A stretch of DNA of 64,000 nt from Coriaria nepalensis (lineage: Eukaryota > Streptophyta > Magnoliopsida > Cucurbitales > Coriariaceae), in assembly GCA_027186245.1 (NCBI GenBank), contig CP114482.1, positions 2,361,001-2,425,000 of the forward strand, written 5' to 3'. The notes below the pieces were generated by a model. That model was given only the letters and a program-made list of their open reading frames with translations. It was not told the DNA's origin and ran no database searches. How positions within the stretch are numbered: the stretch's first letter is position 1; each line of letters begins with the position of its first letter. Positions 22,983 through 34,896 of the stretch are shown piece after piece. Made by a program: the position numbers and the translations under genes.

Positions 22983-25219
22983 GGTGTAGGCTCTAAAATT
23001 TCTTTCTTGCCCAAGAGCCCGCCTTCGCCAAAGAAACTATTCACTGAGGAAGCTAGGCGGAGGTGTGCACCCATCGCCTTACCGATCAACTCAAGGGTCC
23101 CACCTGATCGCTCCTTCATTATGATCTCAAGGGCTTCCTTGTGGGCTGGGTCCAGTGCTTCCACGGAAACTAGTTGTGGGAATATCTGGAACAAGAAGAG
23201 ATTAAGCCAATTATCAGATTAAAAGCCAACGACTGGTAAAGGGATAAATCAAGCAGGATGTGTCACAGTTAATATATCAGACCTGTTGGATCCAAAGCTC
23301 GAATTGCTTCACAAAATGCATTAGCTCTCTCATGATACATTGCATCACTTGAAGGGGGAGGTATTGCTTAAAGCTGGAAAATCTTGGATAGAAGATGTAT
23401 ACAAAACGTTGAGGAAACAAACAGAAGACAACTCAATAATTTGACATTTCAAGATAAAATATAAACATATATTTATGAGGATATAATCTCTAAGTCTTTC
23501 TGTTGTATGAGGAACAGCCACCACTAGTGCACGAACTACGGCTATGGTTTCTAAAGTGTTGTGCAATGACTCCAAATGCGTCTATGCTAGCATACTTTAC
23601 ATTCAGATTTTGATCGGGACCTAGAGTGACTAGAGCAGGCAAAATATGAGTTTGTGGCAACTTTTGCATCAGCATAGGGAAACTAATCATCAATTAGAAT
23701 GTGATAAATAAAGTTTTATTTCCATTACATGCTGTATGCGATCAAGAATTCCAGATAAAAAGTGGGAGAATCTTACAATAACTTTCAATAGTTTGGCAGC
23801 GCAGATTTTCATATTTCTATCAGAGCTAACAACCATTTCCCACAGAATGTTAAGTATCATGCTGTGATGCTCCTCAAATGTGCTGCAAAATGGAAAGATA
23901 TAAATTGGCAAGTAATAAACATTAACAATAGAAAAGGACTAAGATAGTCTACGAACCAAAGGAAGCGAATTGCATCAACAATTTCAGTATTGGGCTTTGT
24001 TGACTGATTTTCCTTTTCTGTGGGTTCAACAACTAAGAGCTTTCGCAAAAACTCGACCAATTGTTCACGTTTTGTAGGAGCACCTAAAACCTCTGCCAGG
24101 AGTAGAGGTAGAACACACATAGTTGCAAGTCTCTCAGCCATAATTGTTCTTGGCTCTAAGCCTGTATTGAATCAGCCATAATAGTTATGCAATATTACAA
24201 AAGAAGATGAATATATATGCTCGTGCATAAAAATTCAAGAGTTCATTACCTTTGATTCTCGACTGGATGGGTCAGATAAAAGACAAATCTGCATCTTCCC
24301 CAAGTGCTACCAAGAACACAGGTAGCATTATATGGGTCAGATACGCATCTCCAAAAAGTTCAGATACACCCAATAGAATCTGCGAAATAAAAACTCAGTT
24401 ATGATAGGCGGAAGATAACTCCACTTACTCAGAAGGACCAACTCTAGCCAAAGGAGTAACAAAAGATAATGACCTTGGTAATTCTATTTCTTAAGCCATC
24501 CTCTTTCTGAGGTAACATACAGGAAAGCTGTATTAAATCAGGAAAGCAGAAAGCAGACGGCATGCATTCATTCAAATGCAGGCCAGCCAACATTTTTCCT
24601 ACCAATCAAAAGATGGTAACAAGGCTTTCCAAGAATTATAAAATGGTTGCCAAGACAAATGACTATGATCTACTAGAAAACAAACATAGTGGAAAATTGA
24701 AAACATAAAAATTAAATACGGAAGTTACCCAGCATAAAGCTCAAGCAAAGAAGTAGAAAACTTGATTTCTGATGTTTGTTACCGAAGAAAATGGGCATGT
24801 TTCAATTGCATTGTGATGTATACTTGGAAGCAATTCTGCCAGCATTCTTAATAAGACATCAACGTTCAAGTGTTCACGTTCACCTAAAACACGAAGGTAT
24901 GACTCCAGTGATCCTTCAACACTTGAAAGCGGTGGATATCGCTGCAACAATGAATCCATAAATCTTTAGACACTAATCTAGTTGATGTCAATCAAATATG
25001 ACAGAAGTTGAAATATATAGCATACCTGAGCAGGGATTAATAAATGGGACGGTAAAACTCTTAAGATATGTCTAAATTGTTTCCCTATTTTATTACTGCA
25101 GGAACCAGTTCCTTCAGTGCAGTTTCAACCACCACTCCAGAGGGATCACAAACTAACTGGATCATCGTCTCCTCAACCTATTGACAAGAAAAATGAAATA
25201 TTGGAGAAATTGCCTTCCT

Positions 25220-25377
25220 CCCCCCCCCCCCCCCCCCTCTTTCTATCTGTCTTATTGTCCTACAAGTCATTATATTTATGGCAATATTAACAGCTCCATT
25301 CCCTAGACTTTCTACCTGTCTTATTGTTCTACAAGTCATTATATTTATGGCAATATTAACAGCTCCATTCCCTAGAC
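25220..25377. repeat. Poly-C run plus two 69-bp tandem repeats
   Basis: A C-run of about 18 bases (25220-25237) is followed by two near-identical 69-bp units (25240-25308 and 25309-25377), each ending CCATTCCCTAGAC. They lie in an intron of the RELCH pseudogene. Confidence 0.85.
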
Positions 25378-25630
25378 CATGTGTCATCAACCTGTTCTAG
25401 AGCTTACATTGTAATCAATTCTGTTAAGTCAGAATTCTTCTCCATGATTGCCTCGAAGCATGTTTTTAGTGGGGCTGACCTTGAAATATTTTTCTATGTT
25501 TGGAAAGAGAGGAAGCAGCAAAGCCAGATTATGGACAGCAGCCTCTCGAACAACAGTTCCGGAATCTTCAATTAATTGTTTCACAATAGACAGAATAAGG
25601 GAATCTTGGATCTCGGGCCGGACAAATTCT

Positions 25631-27375
25631 TATTAGAAGGTGTTCTATTTTTCTCATTTCAATATTCTATTTTTATGTTCTATTTTTAGTTGACTTTTCT
25701 CCTTTATTGGATTTTTGCGTTGACTCCTTCTAAGATAGATTTTCTCAAACCAAACTTGTGAGAATTAGTTTGAAACAGATTGGATCAAAGATGAAAAAGT
25801 TATGGCTCTTTTTATTGGCTGCTGCTATACTGCTGTCATGGCAAGTCAGCTGCTGTTTGGTGCTCCAATTATGCCTTCTTCCTATCCTAGCAAGTTCAAT
25901 AAATTCATATGAACATGTTGGAGTTGTTTTTGGATCAATTGGAAGCATGTCGTCATTTTTGGTCCATTCGTCATTAACCAGCAAAAAGTTGATTTTTGCT
26001 TTTCTGGTTTTTGCTTTTTGCAGAATTTTATTTTGATTTTAAGCAAACTTTAATTAAGTGTTGTAGTATGTTATCTTTTCTGATTTGTAAGCAATCTAGT
26101 AAGGTCAATTGTACTTATAATGATTATCAAAACTCATCTATTTATTGTATTGAAAATGTTCAATGAAAGACACACTTTTTGCAATCAAAACTTGTCTGAA
26201 TATTATTACAACTTGATCTTCTTCCTTTGCTCTCTTTTCACTCGAATTCTATCATGGTATCAGAGCTGATTTCTTAAGGGCCTGATAAACCTTTTTCTCT
26301 CATTTTCTTTCAACCACACGAATCTGGTCATAAGCTCACTTCACTCCCAAAAAACCAGAAAAAATGTTTAATCCAAATCAAGTGGCATTACCTTCACCAC
26401 CAATATTCAATGGAAAAGAATACCATATCTGGAATGATAAAATGCAGAACTACCTAATTGCATTTGATCTATGGGAAGCCATTGAAGAAGGCTATTAAGC
26501 ACAAAATGAAGATGCTCATCTCACTGTGAACCAGATCAAGGCTAAAAAGGAGAAAAGGCAAAGGAACTTCAGGGCCATGACAGTGCTGCAATCAACAATC
26601 TCTAATGAAATATATACAAGGATTCTTGGTGTCAAAAATGCCAAAACAACATAGGAAATATTGCACAATGAATTCCATGGCTCGAAGAAGGTGAGAGCAA
26701 TAAACATGCTTGTGGAAAAAAGGAATTTTGAAGCACTAAGAATGAAAGAAGATGAATTTGTCCAAGCTTATATTGATAAGCTAAATGAGGTGGTTAGGCA
26801 ACTAAAACTGCATGTTGAGCATATTAAAGAAAGTGCTATTGTCAACAAAGTGTTCATAAGCCTATCATCAAAGTTTGACTCCAAAGTTGATGCAATAGAA
26901 GAGAGTCGTGATTTGTCCACTCTCACTTTGGGAGAACTTACTAGATCATTGGAGGCTCATGAGAAGAGGCACCAGAACATAACTCAAACATTGAGTGAGG
27001 GTGCATTCCAAGCCAAACAGAATAAACCTTGGAACAAGGATGATCAACCAAGCAGCTCAAGTATGAACACTAAGCAGAGCAAAAAAGGAGAGCACACTTG
27101 CACTATTTGCAAGTGGAAAGGACATTTTGAAGATGCTTGTTGGAATAAGAACAAGCCACAATGCTCATATTGCAAAAGGCTTGGACATACCGAAAAGAAG
27201 TGTAGAAAAAAGAGGTTTGACAAGAATAAGAAGCAGCCTCAACAAGCTAAAGCTGTTGAAGAGAAGGAGGAACACATGTTCATGGTCTCTACCTCAAATA
27301 ATTCTCAGCACAAGGATGATTGGCTAATTGACAGTGGATGCACAAGTCACATGACTTTCAACAAGGACCTGACTT
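25631..27375 (+). mobile_element. Truncated Copia element (Copia-2): 5' LTR, gag, start of protease
   Basis: The LTR runs about 25631-26254, with an eroded start TATTAGAAGG and an end CTATCA. The primer-binding site TGGTATCAGAGC lies at 26255-26266. A gag similar to that of Copia-1 starts near 26364 (PSPPIFNGKEYHIWNDKMQN) and contains stops near 26494 and 26652. The longest clean piece is 26661-27380, with two zinc knuckles (CTICKWKGHFEDAC, CSYCKRLGHTEKKC) and the protease start WLIDSGCTSHM. The element stops abruptly at about 27375, inside protease, and joins WEB-family coding sequence. The rest of pol and the 3' LTR are missing. Confidence 0.9.
26255..26266 (+). promoter_or_regulatory. Primer-binding site of Copia-2
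   Basis: TGGTATCAGAGC directly after the LTR, identical to that of Copia-1. Confidence 0.9.
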
Positions 27376-27947
27376 ATTGAAGGGGTAAAATCATCCAAGG
27401 CCATAGCTCTTAAGAATCTACAATCTCTTATTGAGAGTACTATGAGAAACCGGACTTCTTCGTCGAAACATAGTTCATTGATCACAATTTCGAAATTTGA
27501 GTACAAGTTCTTAACAGGACATGCCGTTCAAGCTGATGAAATTGCGGATAAGAAGGTTGAAGCGGCTAAGGAATGGATTGAGGCCTTAAAGGCAAGTGAG
27601 AGGGAGATATTGATGAAAACGGAAATAGTTCAGAAAGAAATAAAGGAAATGAAGAAGGGAGAAGAGAAAGATGGTTACAGGTCTAGGAAGTCGTTTCGGG
27701 GAAGAGAATGGAGTATTGGAGAAGGAGACCGGAGAAGAATGAAGAAATGGAGAATTCAGCGTTAGGCTTATTGGCAGTAAAATCTAGGAGGAGTAGCATT
27801 GGGAATTCAACTCTATTGAGGCGAGGGAAGTTTCGGAAATCGGCTTCGCCTTCTACTTCTTTTAATATGAGAAGGAGGAGGAAGGCAGTGCCTAATTTGG
27901 CTAAGCTTTTTGTTGGGAAGAGTTCAATTGATGATAATGATCAATGA
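27376..27947 (+). pseudogene. 3' end of a WEB-family (DUF827) gene, frameshifted
   Basis: The sequence reads EGVKSSKAIALKNLQSLIES, then ITISKFEYKFLTGHAVQADE, then IADKKVEAAKEWIEALKASE, which match the C-terminal coiled-coil region of plant WEB/PMI2-like proteins (chloroplast photorelocation movement). The typical tail follows in another frame: RRGKFRKSASPSTSF and RRRRKAVPNLAKLFVGKSS, ending at 27947. The change between frames near 27700-27760 shows at least one indel. The 5' part is absent; a Copia fragment abuts at about 27375. It is probably a dead gene end. Confidence 0.8.
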
Positions 27948-27949
27948 GT

Positions 27950-28710
27950 TGTTTGAATTTGATGTTCTTAGCTTGATGTTCTTATGCTAATCTTGAAAGA
28001 CAAAATAAATGTTATGTCACATGTAAGTATACATACTAAGATCTTGCTTTTAAGAGTTTCAACATGAAAAGCTAGGTCTTTGTTCAACATTGTCCTTATT
28101 AGATTCACATCTTGAGTTGGTTTTCGATCTAATCACGTCATGATTAAACTAAACAAACAAACAATGATGAAAGAAACTCGAAATTTTCGTAACATTCAAA
28201 TGAATAAATTAATAAAATCAACATTCTTTAAATATTTAGTATTTTATTTCAAAATCAATTAGCAACCATAACAATAGTGGCAAGTAGTATTATTTTCAGT
28301 TTACACATAAATTTTTTATATAGCTAATATAAAATACGTGTGCTGGTTAATTCAATTACATGTTTGACTTAAATTAAATAATATAATAATATTTTGACTT
28401 TCTATCTCAAAATCAATTGGCAATAAGATGATATATGATATATTTTCAATACATTCACCGCTTGTGAATTTGCCTCTTCCAAACGGCAAAAAGAAAAACA
28501 GATGAACAGAAATTTTGTTTTTCATGATTCTAACACGTAGATATTACGAAGAAGCAAATGCCTCTTCAAAAATGTAGCCAGGTTTTTTACCTCACAAACA
28601 TCATTTAAAGGTAAAAACATGTTTCAAAAGGGATCATGAGTACTATAATGTGTTTCAACTAGGCAATAAATACAATCCCTTCCATCAAATTCCTATCTAT
28701 AGTATTACAT
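27950..28710. other. Intergenic; promoter side of the citrate-binding-protein-like gene
   Basis: AT-rich, no coding signal. A TATA-like CAATAAATACA lies near 28663. Confidence 0.45.
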
Positions 28711-28714
28711 TGAA

Positions 28715-29494
28715 ATGAGTTTTCAAGCAAAAGTATTTCTGCTCTTGTTATCATTAAGCATCTTCAGTTACTGTGTTTCCGCAGCCAATCCTTCCAATGG
28801 ATTCATCTCGATGTCATTGACTGAGAAGGATTTCGATGTAACGAAACCATACGGTGTATCGCTTAACAATTCTTATAATTACAAAGACGGAGTTCACTAT
28901 CTAAGGCTCTACAAAAGTGAGAGAGATCATAATATAGGTTCGCACTGGCCTTTCACAGAAATTTTCTTGAAGGTACTCCATCATTCCCTTTTCATGAACA
29001 ATAAATAGTTTGAAAGATATTCTCGTAATCCCCAACAAATGAAATGGTGACATTTGTAGGGCCATGGTTATTCTCATGGAACTTATCAATTTGAAGGCTA
29101 CTTTTATGTAGTGGCCGGAACCTCTGGAGCCCGAATCATACGTATTGTCAATTCAAATTACGTTAGTGTATTCTCACTATCGGTACGTGACGGAAAGTTA
29201 ATATATCATGGAAGAAAGCCTCTGATCGACTATGTATATGATAAGTGGTTCAGAATGAATGTGATTCATAACATTGATGAGAAGAATGTTATGGTTTACA
29301 TTAACAATGACTTGAAGTTGGAAATGGCTTATCCTTTAAGACCTACAGAATTGAAACGTGTGACGCCGTCTAACTTTTATTTTACATTTGGGGTCTATCC
29401 TACGCTCCTGCGTTCAAGTGATTACATGGAGTCGAGGTGGACGAGGATCGAATTTTTCAAAAAGAAAGTTTTAGGTGATAAGGTTTTTCGTTAA
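28715..29494 (+). CDS. Citrate-binding-protein-like (alginate lyase 2 fold) secreted protein
   Basis: Two exons (28715-28972 and 29060-29494) give an intact 230-residue protein; the junction AAG|GTACTC...TAG|GGC keeps the phase. A clear signal peptide (KVFLLLLSLSIFSYCVSA) comes first. The body has features of the plant citrate-binding-protein/alginate-lyase-2 family: HGYSHGTYQFEGYFYVVAGT, then YDKWFRMNVIHNIDEKNVMV, then FTFGVYP, then the C-terminal YMESRWTRIEFFKK. The family includes the Hevea vacuolar citrate-binding protein. Catalytic activity in plants is not established, so the role is inferred only by family. No defect is seen. Confidence 0.87.
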
Positions 29495-30100
29495 TGGCTT
29501 TAGGTAATAAAGACTAAAGAGTAAGTATGATGTTAAATAAAGGGCGTATCTTAGAATTTTGGAGCTCATAATGTAAACCAAATCATATTTATGCTTTTTG
29601 TTTTTGTTATATCCATATAACCTTCCAAACTAACAATGTGGTTCGATAACTAACGATGTGGTTCGATTCCCGCTTCCCCTTCCCGCTTTCCCACTTTCCC
29701 GCTTATCTTATCCATTTTATAGTATATCTAGAGAGCACCGTGGCTACAAACCACGATGTTGGGCTACAAACCCGTGTTTGTACCATTGACTTGTGCGCTT
29801 GCATATCTACGCGGCATCTATGTGGAAAAAAAGGCACTCGGTTTTTGAGTACGAGCCTGGTCAGTTGGACCAAATTGGAAAAAGCCCATTCCGGGTCAAG
29901 AGAAGACTCATCTGAAAATAGATTTCTTTGCAGTTTGAGCGGCAATCAGCCTCCAATTGCGCTACTAAAATCCAGAACCTCATCGTATTCTTCCTACACA
30001 GAAATCAGAATGAGACTGGTCATTGATTGATGAAAAACAAAACTCATTAAAATAAGTAAACACAGAATTCTAATTCCACATTCATACACTGTTAACGAAG
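29495..30100. other. Intergenic, no gene seen
   Basis: Includes the 3' UTR of the preceding gene. The open frame at 29656-30030 shows no family likeness and is probably chance. Confidence 0.45.
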
Positions 30101-32126
30101 GATGGTTTTCAAGTGCTTAGCTTGCTTCTTCTTTTCATATGACATTCACTTTCATGTGTGACGGCTCTGAATGAAGAAGGGCTTGCTCTACTATCTTTCA
30201 AACAAAGCTTGATACATTACCTGGAAGCCAGGTTCCGGAACTGGAATGCTCAGATGAAAACCCATGTTTATGGCATGGAGTTACTTGCAGAGAAAGTAAA
30301 GTAGTTGACCTCAATAATCCGGCAAGCAGCTTTCTGGGTCTCTTCATCATTCTCTTGGAAAACTCTCCGACCTCCGCCATCTTGACCTTCAAAAGAATGG
30401 CTTCTATGGAAGCTTGCCAACTGAGCTCTTCAATGCGAAAAAACTGACAAGCTTGGTCCTTCCAGAAAATTCATTGACTGGGTCTCTTCCTTCTCAAATA
30501 GGAAATTTCCACCACCTACAAACATTAGATCTCTCTACGAATTCAGTCTATACCTTCATCAATACTAAAATGCAAGAGATTAAAGATACTTTTTGTTCAG
30601 TCAAAATAACCTGTCAGATCCTCTTCCAGATGGGATTGGTACTAGTTTTGATTAAGCTACAAAAACTCAATCTTTCCTCCAACTGGCTAAGTGAGTCAAT
30701 CCCAAACGATATGGGAAATTTGTCTCGTATGAGAGGAATGATGGATTTGTCTCATAACATGTTCTCTGGTTCGATCCCATCAAGCCTTGGAAAGCTACCT
30801 GAAAATGTTTATATCGATCTCAGTTACAACAATCTCAGTGGAGCAACTCCACAAAAAGGTATCCTGCAAAGTATAGAGCCCACAGCTTATAAAGGCAACC
30901 CTTTACTCTGTGATCTCTCTCTTAATGTTTCATGTTCATCATCAACACCAGAATCTACTCTAAATTCGAATGAGGAGAAACACAGAAGCCGTAGGTTTTC
31001 TGTGATTTCAAATGTGTCGGGTATTTCGGTTGGTGTTTTCATGATCGGGTTCTTGGCTTATTTTTGGTACAAAAGAGAGGGGTGAATCCAAAAAGTGAGT
31101 TTGAGAATCGGAAAAATCCAGAAAAGATGGAAAAGTACAGATTTGTGAGATTGGATAAAGAAGCTGACTTTGATCTTGAAAGTCTATTGAAAGGAACAGC
31201 TCATCTGGAGAGTAATAGTGGAAGAGGGGATATGTATAAAGTTGTACTTGAGAATGGAAGATGGTTAGCAGTAAGAAGACTAGGAGATGAAAGTTTCCAA
31301 GGGTTTAAGGAATTTGGAAGTAAGGTAGAAGCAATTGGGAAAGCTAGACATCCAAATATAGTGAGGCTTCTAACTTATTTCTGGTCTGTTGATGAGAAGC
31401 TTCACATCTATGATTATATACCAAATGGTGACCTTACCACTGCAATTCATGGTAATATTCCTATAACATGTAATCCCATATGCTTACTTTTTCATCAAAA
31501 TCAAATTATAACATTTTAAATAATTTACTTTTTCAATTTATATAGGGAAAGAAGATAGAGTATCATTTACCCCACTTTCTTTGCCTGATCACTTGAGATT
31601 CATAAGAGGAATAGCAAGGGGCTTGGCTTATCTTCACAAATTCAGCCCCAAAAAGAATATTCATGGAGATCTCAAGCCTACCAATATCCTTCTTGGACAG
31701 AACCTGGAATCCTATATTTCAGATTTGGGTCTAGCTCGACTCCCTGATCTGGTCGGCCAATCAGAACGAAGGTCAACCAATGATCAACTATCATACTATC
31801 AGGCCCCTGAAGCAACTTCTAAATCAGTAAAGCCATCACAGAAATGGGATGTTTACTCCTTCAAAATGATCTTAGTAGAAATTACCTTTGCCGAGTTGCC
31901 TCTGATTCAATTTGGTTCCTTCGAGATGGAGCTTGTAAGATGGATTGACCTTGGCATTGATGATCCAGCATATTAGACCCTTCCTTAGCTAGTCATGTAG
32001 ACAATGAAGAAATTGTAGCTGTGCTTAAAATTCCTCTGGCCTGTGTTCATAAGAGCCTGGAAAGGAGACCTTGTATTGAGATTTGTCTGTGATTTTCTGG
32101 ACAAACTGCCTGCATCAAATGATTAA
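30101..32126 (+). pseudogene. ZAR1-like LRR receptor kinase pseudogene
   Basis: A full-length but decayed receptor-like kinase. The start at 30101 and the N-terminal cap (LNEEGLALLSFKQSL) are followed by LRRs in shifting frames (LTSLVLPENSLTGSLPSQIG; GMMDLSHNMFSGSIPSSLGK), a transmembrane segment (VSGISVGVFMIGFLAYFWYK), and a kinase-like domain (DFDLESLLKGTAHLESNSG; WLAVRRLGDESFQGFKEFG; NIHGDLKPTNILLGQN; SDLGLARLPD). These fit the plant ZAR1/At4g34220 group, whose kinase already lacks the usual HRD motif. Frameshifts or stops occur near 30290, 30550-30650, 31070-31082 and 31973. The last coding piece reads to about 32126. An intron (about 31452-31545) is still recognisable. It is not expected to give a functional receptor. 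Confidence 0.85.
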
Positions 32127-32129
32127 AAG

Positions 32130-32628
32130 CTAGGACAAAGACGAGTTTACCTAGCTGATCAATCTCGAGATTTTGAGACTAATACTTACTCGAGTCAATA
32201 GTTGAATGTGTAAAAGCGAGAAAGAAAATGCCATGTACAACATGCACCATAATATATTCTAGGCAGAATTTGTTAGATAACCTTTGTGACTTGTTATTGA
32301 AGTTAATAACACACTGTAAGTAACATCAACATCAAATTAAAAATCTTTCATTCAGTAGTAGAAGCAACTAACCTATAACTTACTGATACACATAGATCGC
32401 AAAGATTATGAGTTACAACACTTCGAACAAACTGAGACAAAAAGAAGAAAAAAGGAAAAAGACATACTCTCGCTTATATTTATATTATTACCTTAATAAA
32501 TTAAAAAAAACTTGGTATAGGGAAATACAAAACAAGACAATGAAAGACATCACCTGAAAAGTTCATTGTTACCATAATACTCAGTAACAAATGACTTCTT
32601 ACATGAAACTTTTAACTCGTTGCTGTTG
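32130..32628. other. Intergenic and 3' UTR of the PB1 gene
   Basis: No gene seen. It lies downstream of the minus-strand PB1 gene and just after the receptor pseudogene. Confidence 0.45.
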
Positions 32629-34252
32629 TCAGGTTCTCATCTGTTGCTTGATACTGTCCTTATGCAACTGAGCCAGAGCCTCGTTTAGCGGTACCATAGT
32701 GGCTTTACTATTGTTCTGGAATTGAGAAGAATAAATAGGTGCTGAAGGCTGAGATTTGTAGATCTGAATACGAGCAGGATCATCATCAACCTCATTACCA
32801 AAAGGTAAACCTTCCCTGAACATAGCATCAGTTGCCTGGGATTCACCACTAGGCTCATTCAAAGGTGGAGGAAGTATGGAGGAAGTGTTTGACTGTACTG
32901 GGGCTGGATTTGGAGCAATGGTTGAGTTGTCAACTACACCATACTGCATAGGGAAACTGTAAGGGTTTGTCATTTGGGTCTGGTTATAAGGAACCAAGTA
33001 AGCTGGGTAGAGATAATTTGGCTGATAATGGAGTAGCTGGGTGGATTGATGGACTGGATAGTAGGACGAAATTGGTAATGTTCCAGAAAGGTTTTGAGCA
33101 TACTGTATTTGCTGTTGTGGCAAGGGATTTAACTGCGAAGATGAAGCATATTGAGAAATTCCAATGAGATTATGCGTTTGGATTCGAGTGCTAGGATCGT
33201 TGACCCCACTATCTGCCATTGCAGCGTCAGAAGAAGGTAGAAAAGCTGCTTCTTCGCATGTTCTGATATCTGGGGAAGAAGTTGCAATTGATTTGATGAT
33301 ATTGTTATCACTGTAACATTGCACAGTTAGTCCCTCAAATATGATTTCTAATTGCTCAAAAGGAGTTGACATGAACTGCAAGCATTTTGATCCCGAAGTT
33401 TTGTGTTTGGATGCTAAGAAAATGAACATGTAAGAAACTAATATACGACATTCCTACTCATCTAATTCTTAGCCAACTTTTCTCAGTAACCCAGACAAGA
33501 CAGAGAACTAAGAAAAGATGCAAAAGAAATCAGAAACAACTCATAATGTACCTTGCTAGAGTTGAAATCGTCTCGGGAGAAGCCAATTTCCCAGCTGGAT
33601 TATCTTCATCACGAGTCTTGATGAGAGGCAGATTAGTCAAAGAAGCCGACGAAGAAGAAGAAGAGCCAAAAGACGAACTTGTTTCCAACACAATCGATTC
33701 CTCCATGGATCCACCAACTCCACTCGCTAAAGACCTACTACTCACACCCTCCTCCCCATCGAAACCAGCTGCGGCCAAGCATTCCACTTCCCTCCCTCTC
33801 TGCAAGATCTCCGCGCTCTTAAGCGCGTCACCGAACCACGCCTCAGTCTTCGGATGATCAAAAACATTCCGAGCGGAGCCGAAGAGGAACAATCTGATAC
33901 GAGACGGAACAGTTGAAGTAGAAGATGAGAGGCGGAGGTGCTCGTCGAACATGAGGAGGAGGTCCTCGTCAGAGGAAACAGAGATGAGAGAGTCAAGCTC
34001 GAGATGAGGAAGCTGGTACTTGATATCAAAAGAAGATTTAACATTGAGAATGGACGCGAGATGAGATACAAAGGAGAAGAGAGCGGTTTTGGTTTTGGGA
34101 TTGATCGACACAATGCGAGTTTCGCCTCCTAAGTAGCAGAGAGACTTGTAGCGAGGCCGCGTTACTATATGACCGCCATGGCTGCACATCAGCCGGAGCT
34201 TCGTTTTGTAGGCGGACTTAGTGGTTGGCGGCAACGGCGGCGGTAGGTCCAT
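32629..34252 (-). CDS. PB1-domain (octicosapeptide/Phox/Bem1p) protein
   Basis: Two exons (33552-34252 and 32629-33310) give about 460 residues. Donor GCAAG|GTACAT and acceptor TTACAG|TGATAA keep the phase. A proline-rich start (MDLPPPLPPTTKS) leads to the PB1 domain at about residues 18-110 (LRLMCSHGGHIVTRPRYKSL, YLGGETRIVSI, LISVSSDEDLLLMFDEHLRL). The PB1 basic cluster and OPCA-like acidic motif (SSDEDLLLM) are both visible. The rest is low-complexity Ser/Gln/Pro/Tyr-rich, typical of plant PB1 proteins of unknown function that form homo- or hetero-oligomers. An upstream in-frame Met at 34300 would add 16 residues; I prefer 34252 because plant homologues start in this proline-rich context. 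No defect. Confidence 0.9.
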
Positions 34253-34309
34253 TACTGCGGAGGTTGTGAGATCTGAGACCGAGAGCCTACTCTCTGACAC
34301 TCTCTCTCT

Positions 34310-34800
34310 CTCTACACTCTCCGTTACGACGAAGCAAAAGCCATTGTTAATTTTCGTAGTAATAAAAAGTTGTGCGATGAATCATGTAAGAACAATAATA
34401 TACTTTCTTTCTTATTCTATTTTTTAAAATTAATTAAATAATATTACTTATTTTAATTAATTAATTAATTATTTATTTTTTTATTAAACTTACTTATTTT
34501 TTAAAAATTTAAAAAAGTATAGTAATAAAATAAAAAATAGCTAACCTGTATTTAGTTAAATATGGTATGAGTGCTCCAATAGAATATGATTATGCAAAAA
34601 AAACTCATTAATCTAATCAATTTAAATCTCACTAATCAAACGCCAATTTGAATGCAACTTCACCGAATCGCCCTCTCAACTTCAAAACGCCGCCGTTCAC
34701 TAGAGTATGTTTCTTCTTCTTTTAAAACCGTTTCCCGCCACCTTCTTTAGCGCTTCTCTCTCTCTTCATCACCTGTTCGAGCAGGTCTCTCTCTTCTCTC
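34310..34800. other. Divergent intergenic region (PB1 and PPR promoters)
   Basis: AT-rich region between two divergently transcribed genes; it must hold both promoters. No distinct element was resolved. Confidence 0.4.
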
Positions 34801-34812
34801 TGTTTGATTCGG

Positions 34813-34814
34813 CA

Positions 34815-34853
<39 letters not shown>
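34813..34853 (+). repeat. (CT)n microsatellite at the PPR start
   Basis: CT/TC run of about 40 bases lying in the 5' end of the PPR open frame; it encodes an alternating Leu-Ser stretch if translated. Confidence 0.9.
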
Positions 34854-34857
<4 letters not shown>

Positions 34858-34896
34858 CGATCTTTCTCTCGGTTCAGATTCCATAAAAAATTGTTA

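Larger units (their letters stand above)
22122..25629 (-). pseudogene. RELCH: RELCH/KIAA1468-like LisH-HEAT protein, 5'-truncated pseudogene
   Basis: Pieces of one gene occur in order on the minus strand: EDSGTVVREAAVHNLALLLP (about 25487-25629); VEETMIQLVCDPSGVVVETA (about 25070-25183); SSVEGSLESYLRVLGERE (24784-24955); ILLGVSELFGDAYLTHIMLP (24250-24380); MAERLATMCVLPLLLAEVLG (23960-24160); a HEAT piece (23780-23880); QNLNVKYASIDAFGVIAQHF and AVVRALVVAVPHTTERLRDY (23490-23690); ERANAFCEAIRALDPTG (about 23285-23345); LDPAHKEALEIIMKERSGG (22983-23190); and the tail SDDNRFPRIMRGN (22122-22330). The family is a LisH/HEAT-repeat protein; the human member RELCH acts in endosome-to-Golgi lipid traffic. 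Disruptions: a stop and frameshift near 25090-25110, a stop near 24270, an internal deletion with frame change near 23570, a solo LTR in the tail exon, and loss of the LisH N-terminus where Copia-2 abuts. Confidence 0.87.

Noticed and set aside
29640..29700. GGTTCGATTCCCGC resembling a tRNA B box
   Set aside because: No matching A box or cloverleaf upstream; the sequence is a run of similar short repeats (GTGGTTCGAT twice).
29656..30030. 124-codon frame between two genes
   Set aside because: No start context, domain or compositional support; probably chance.
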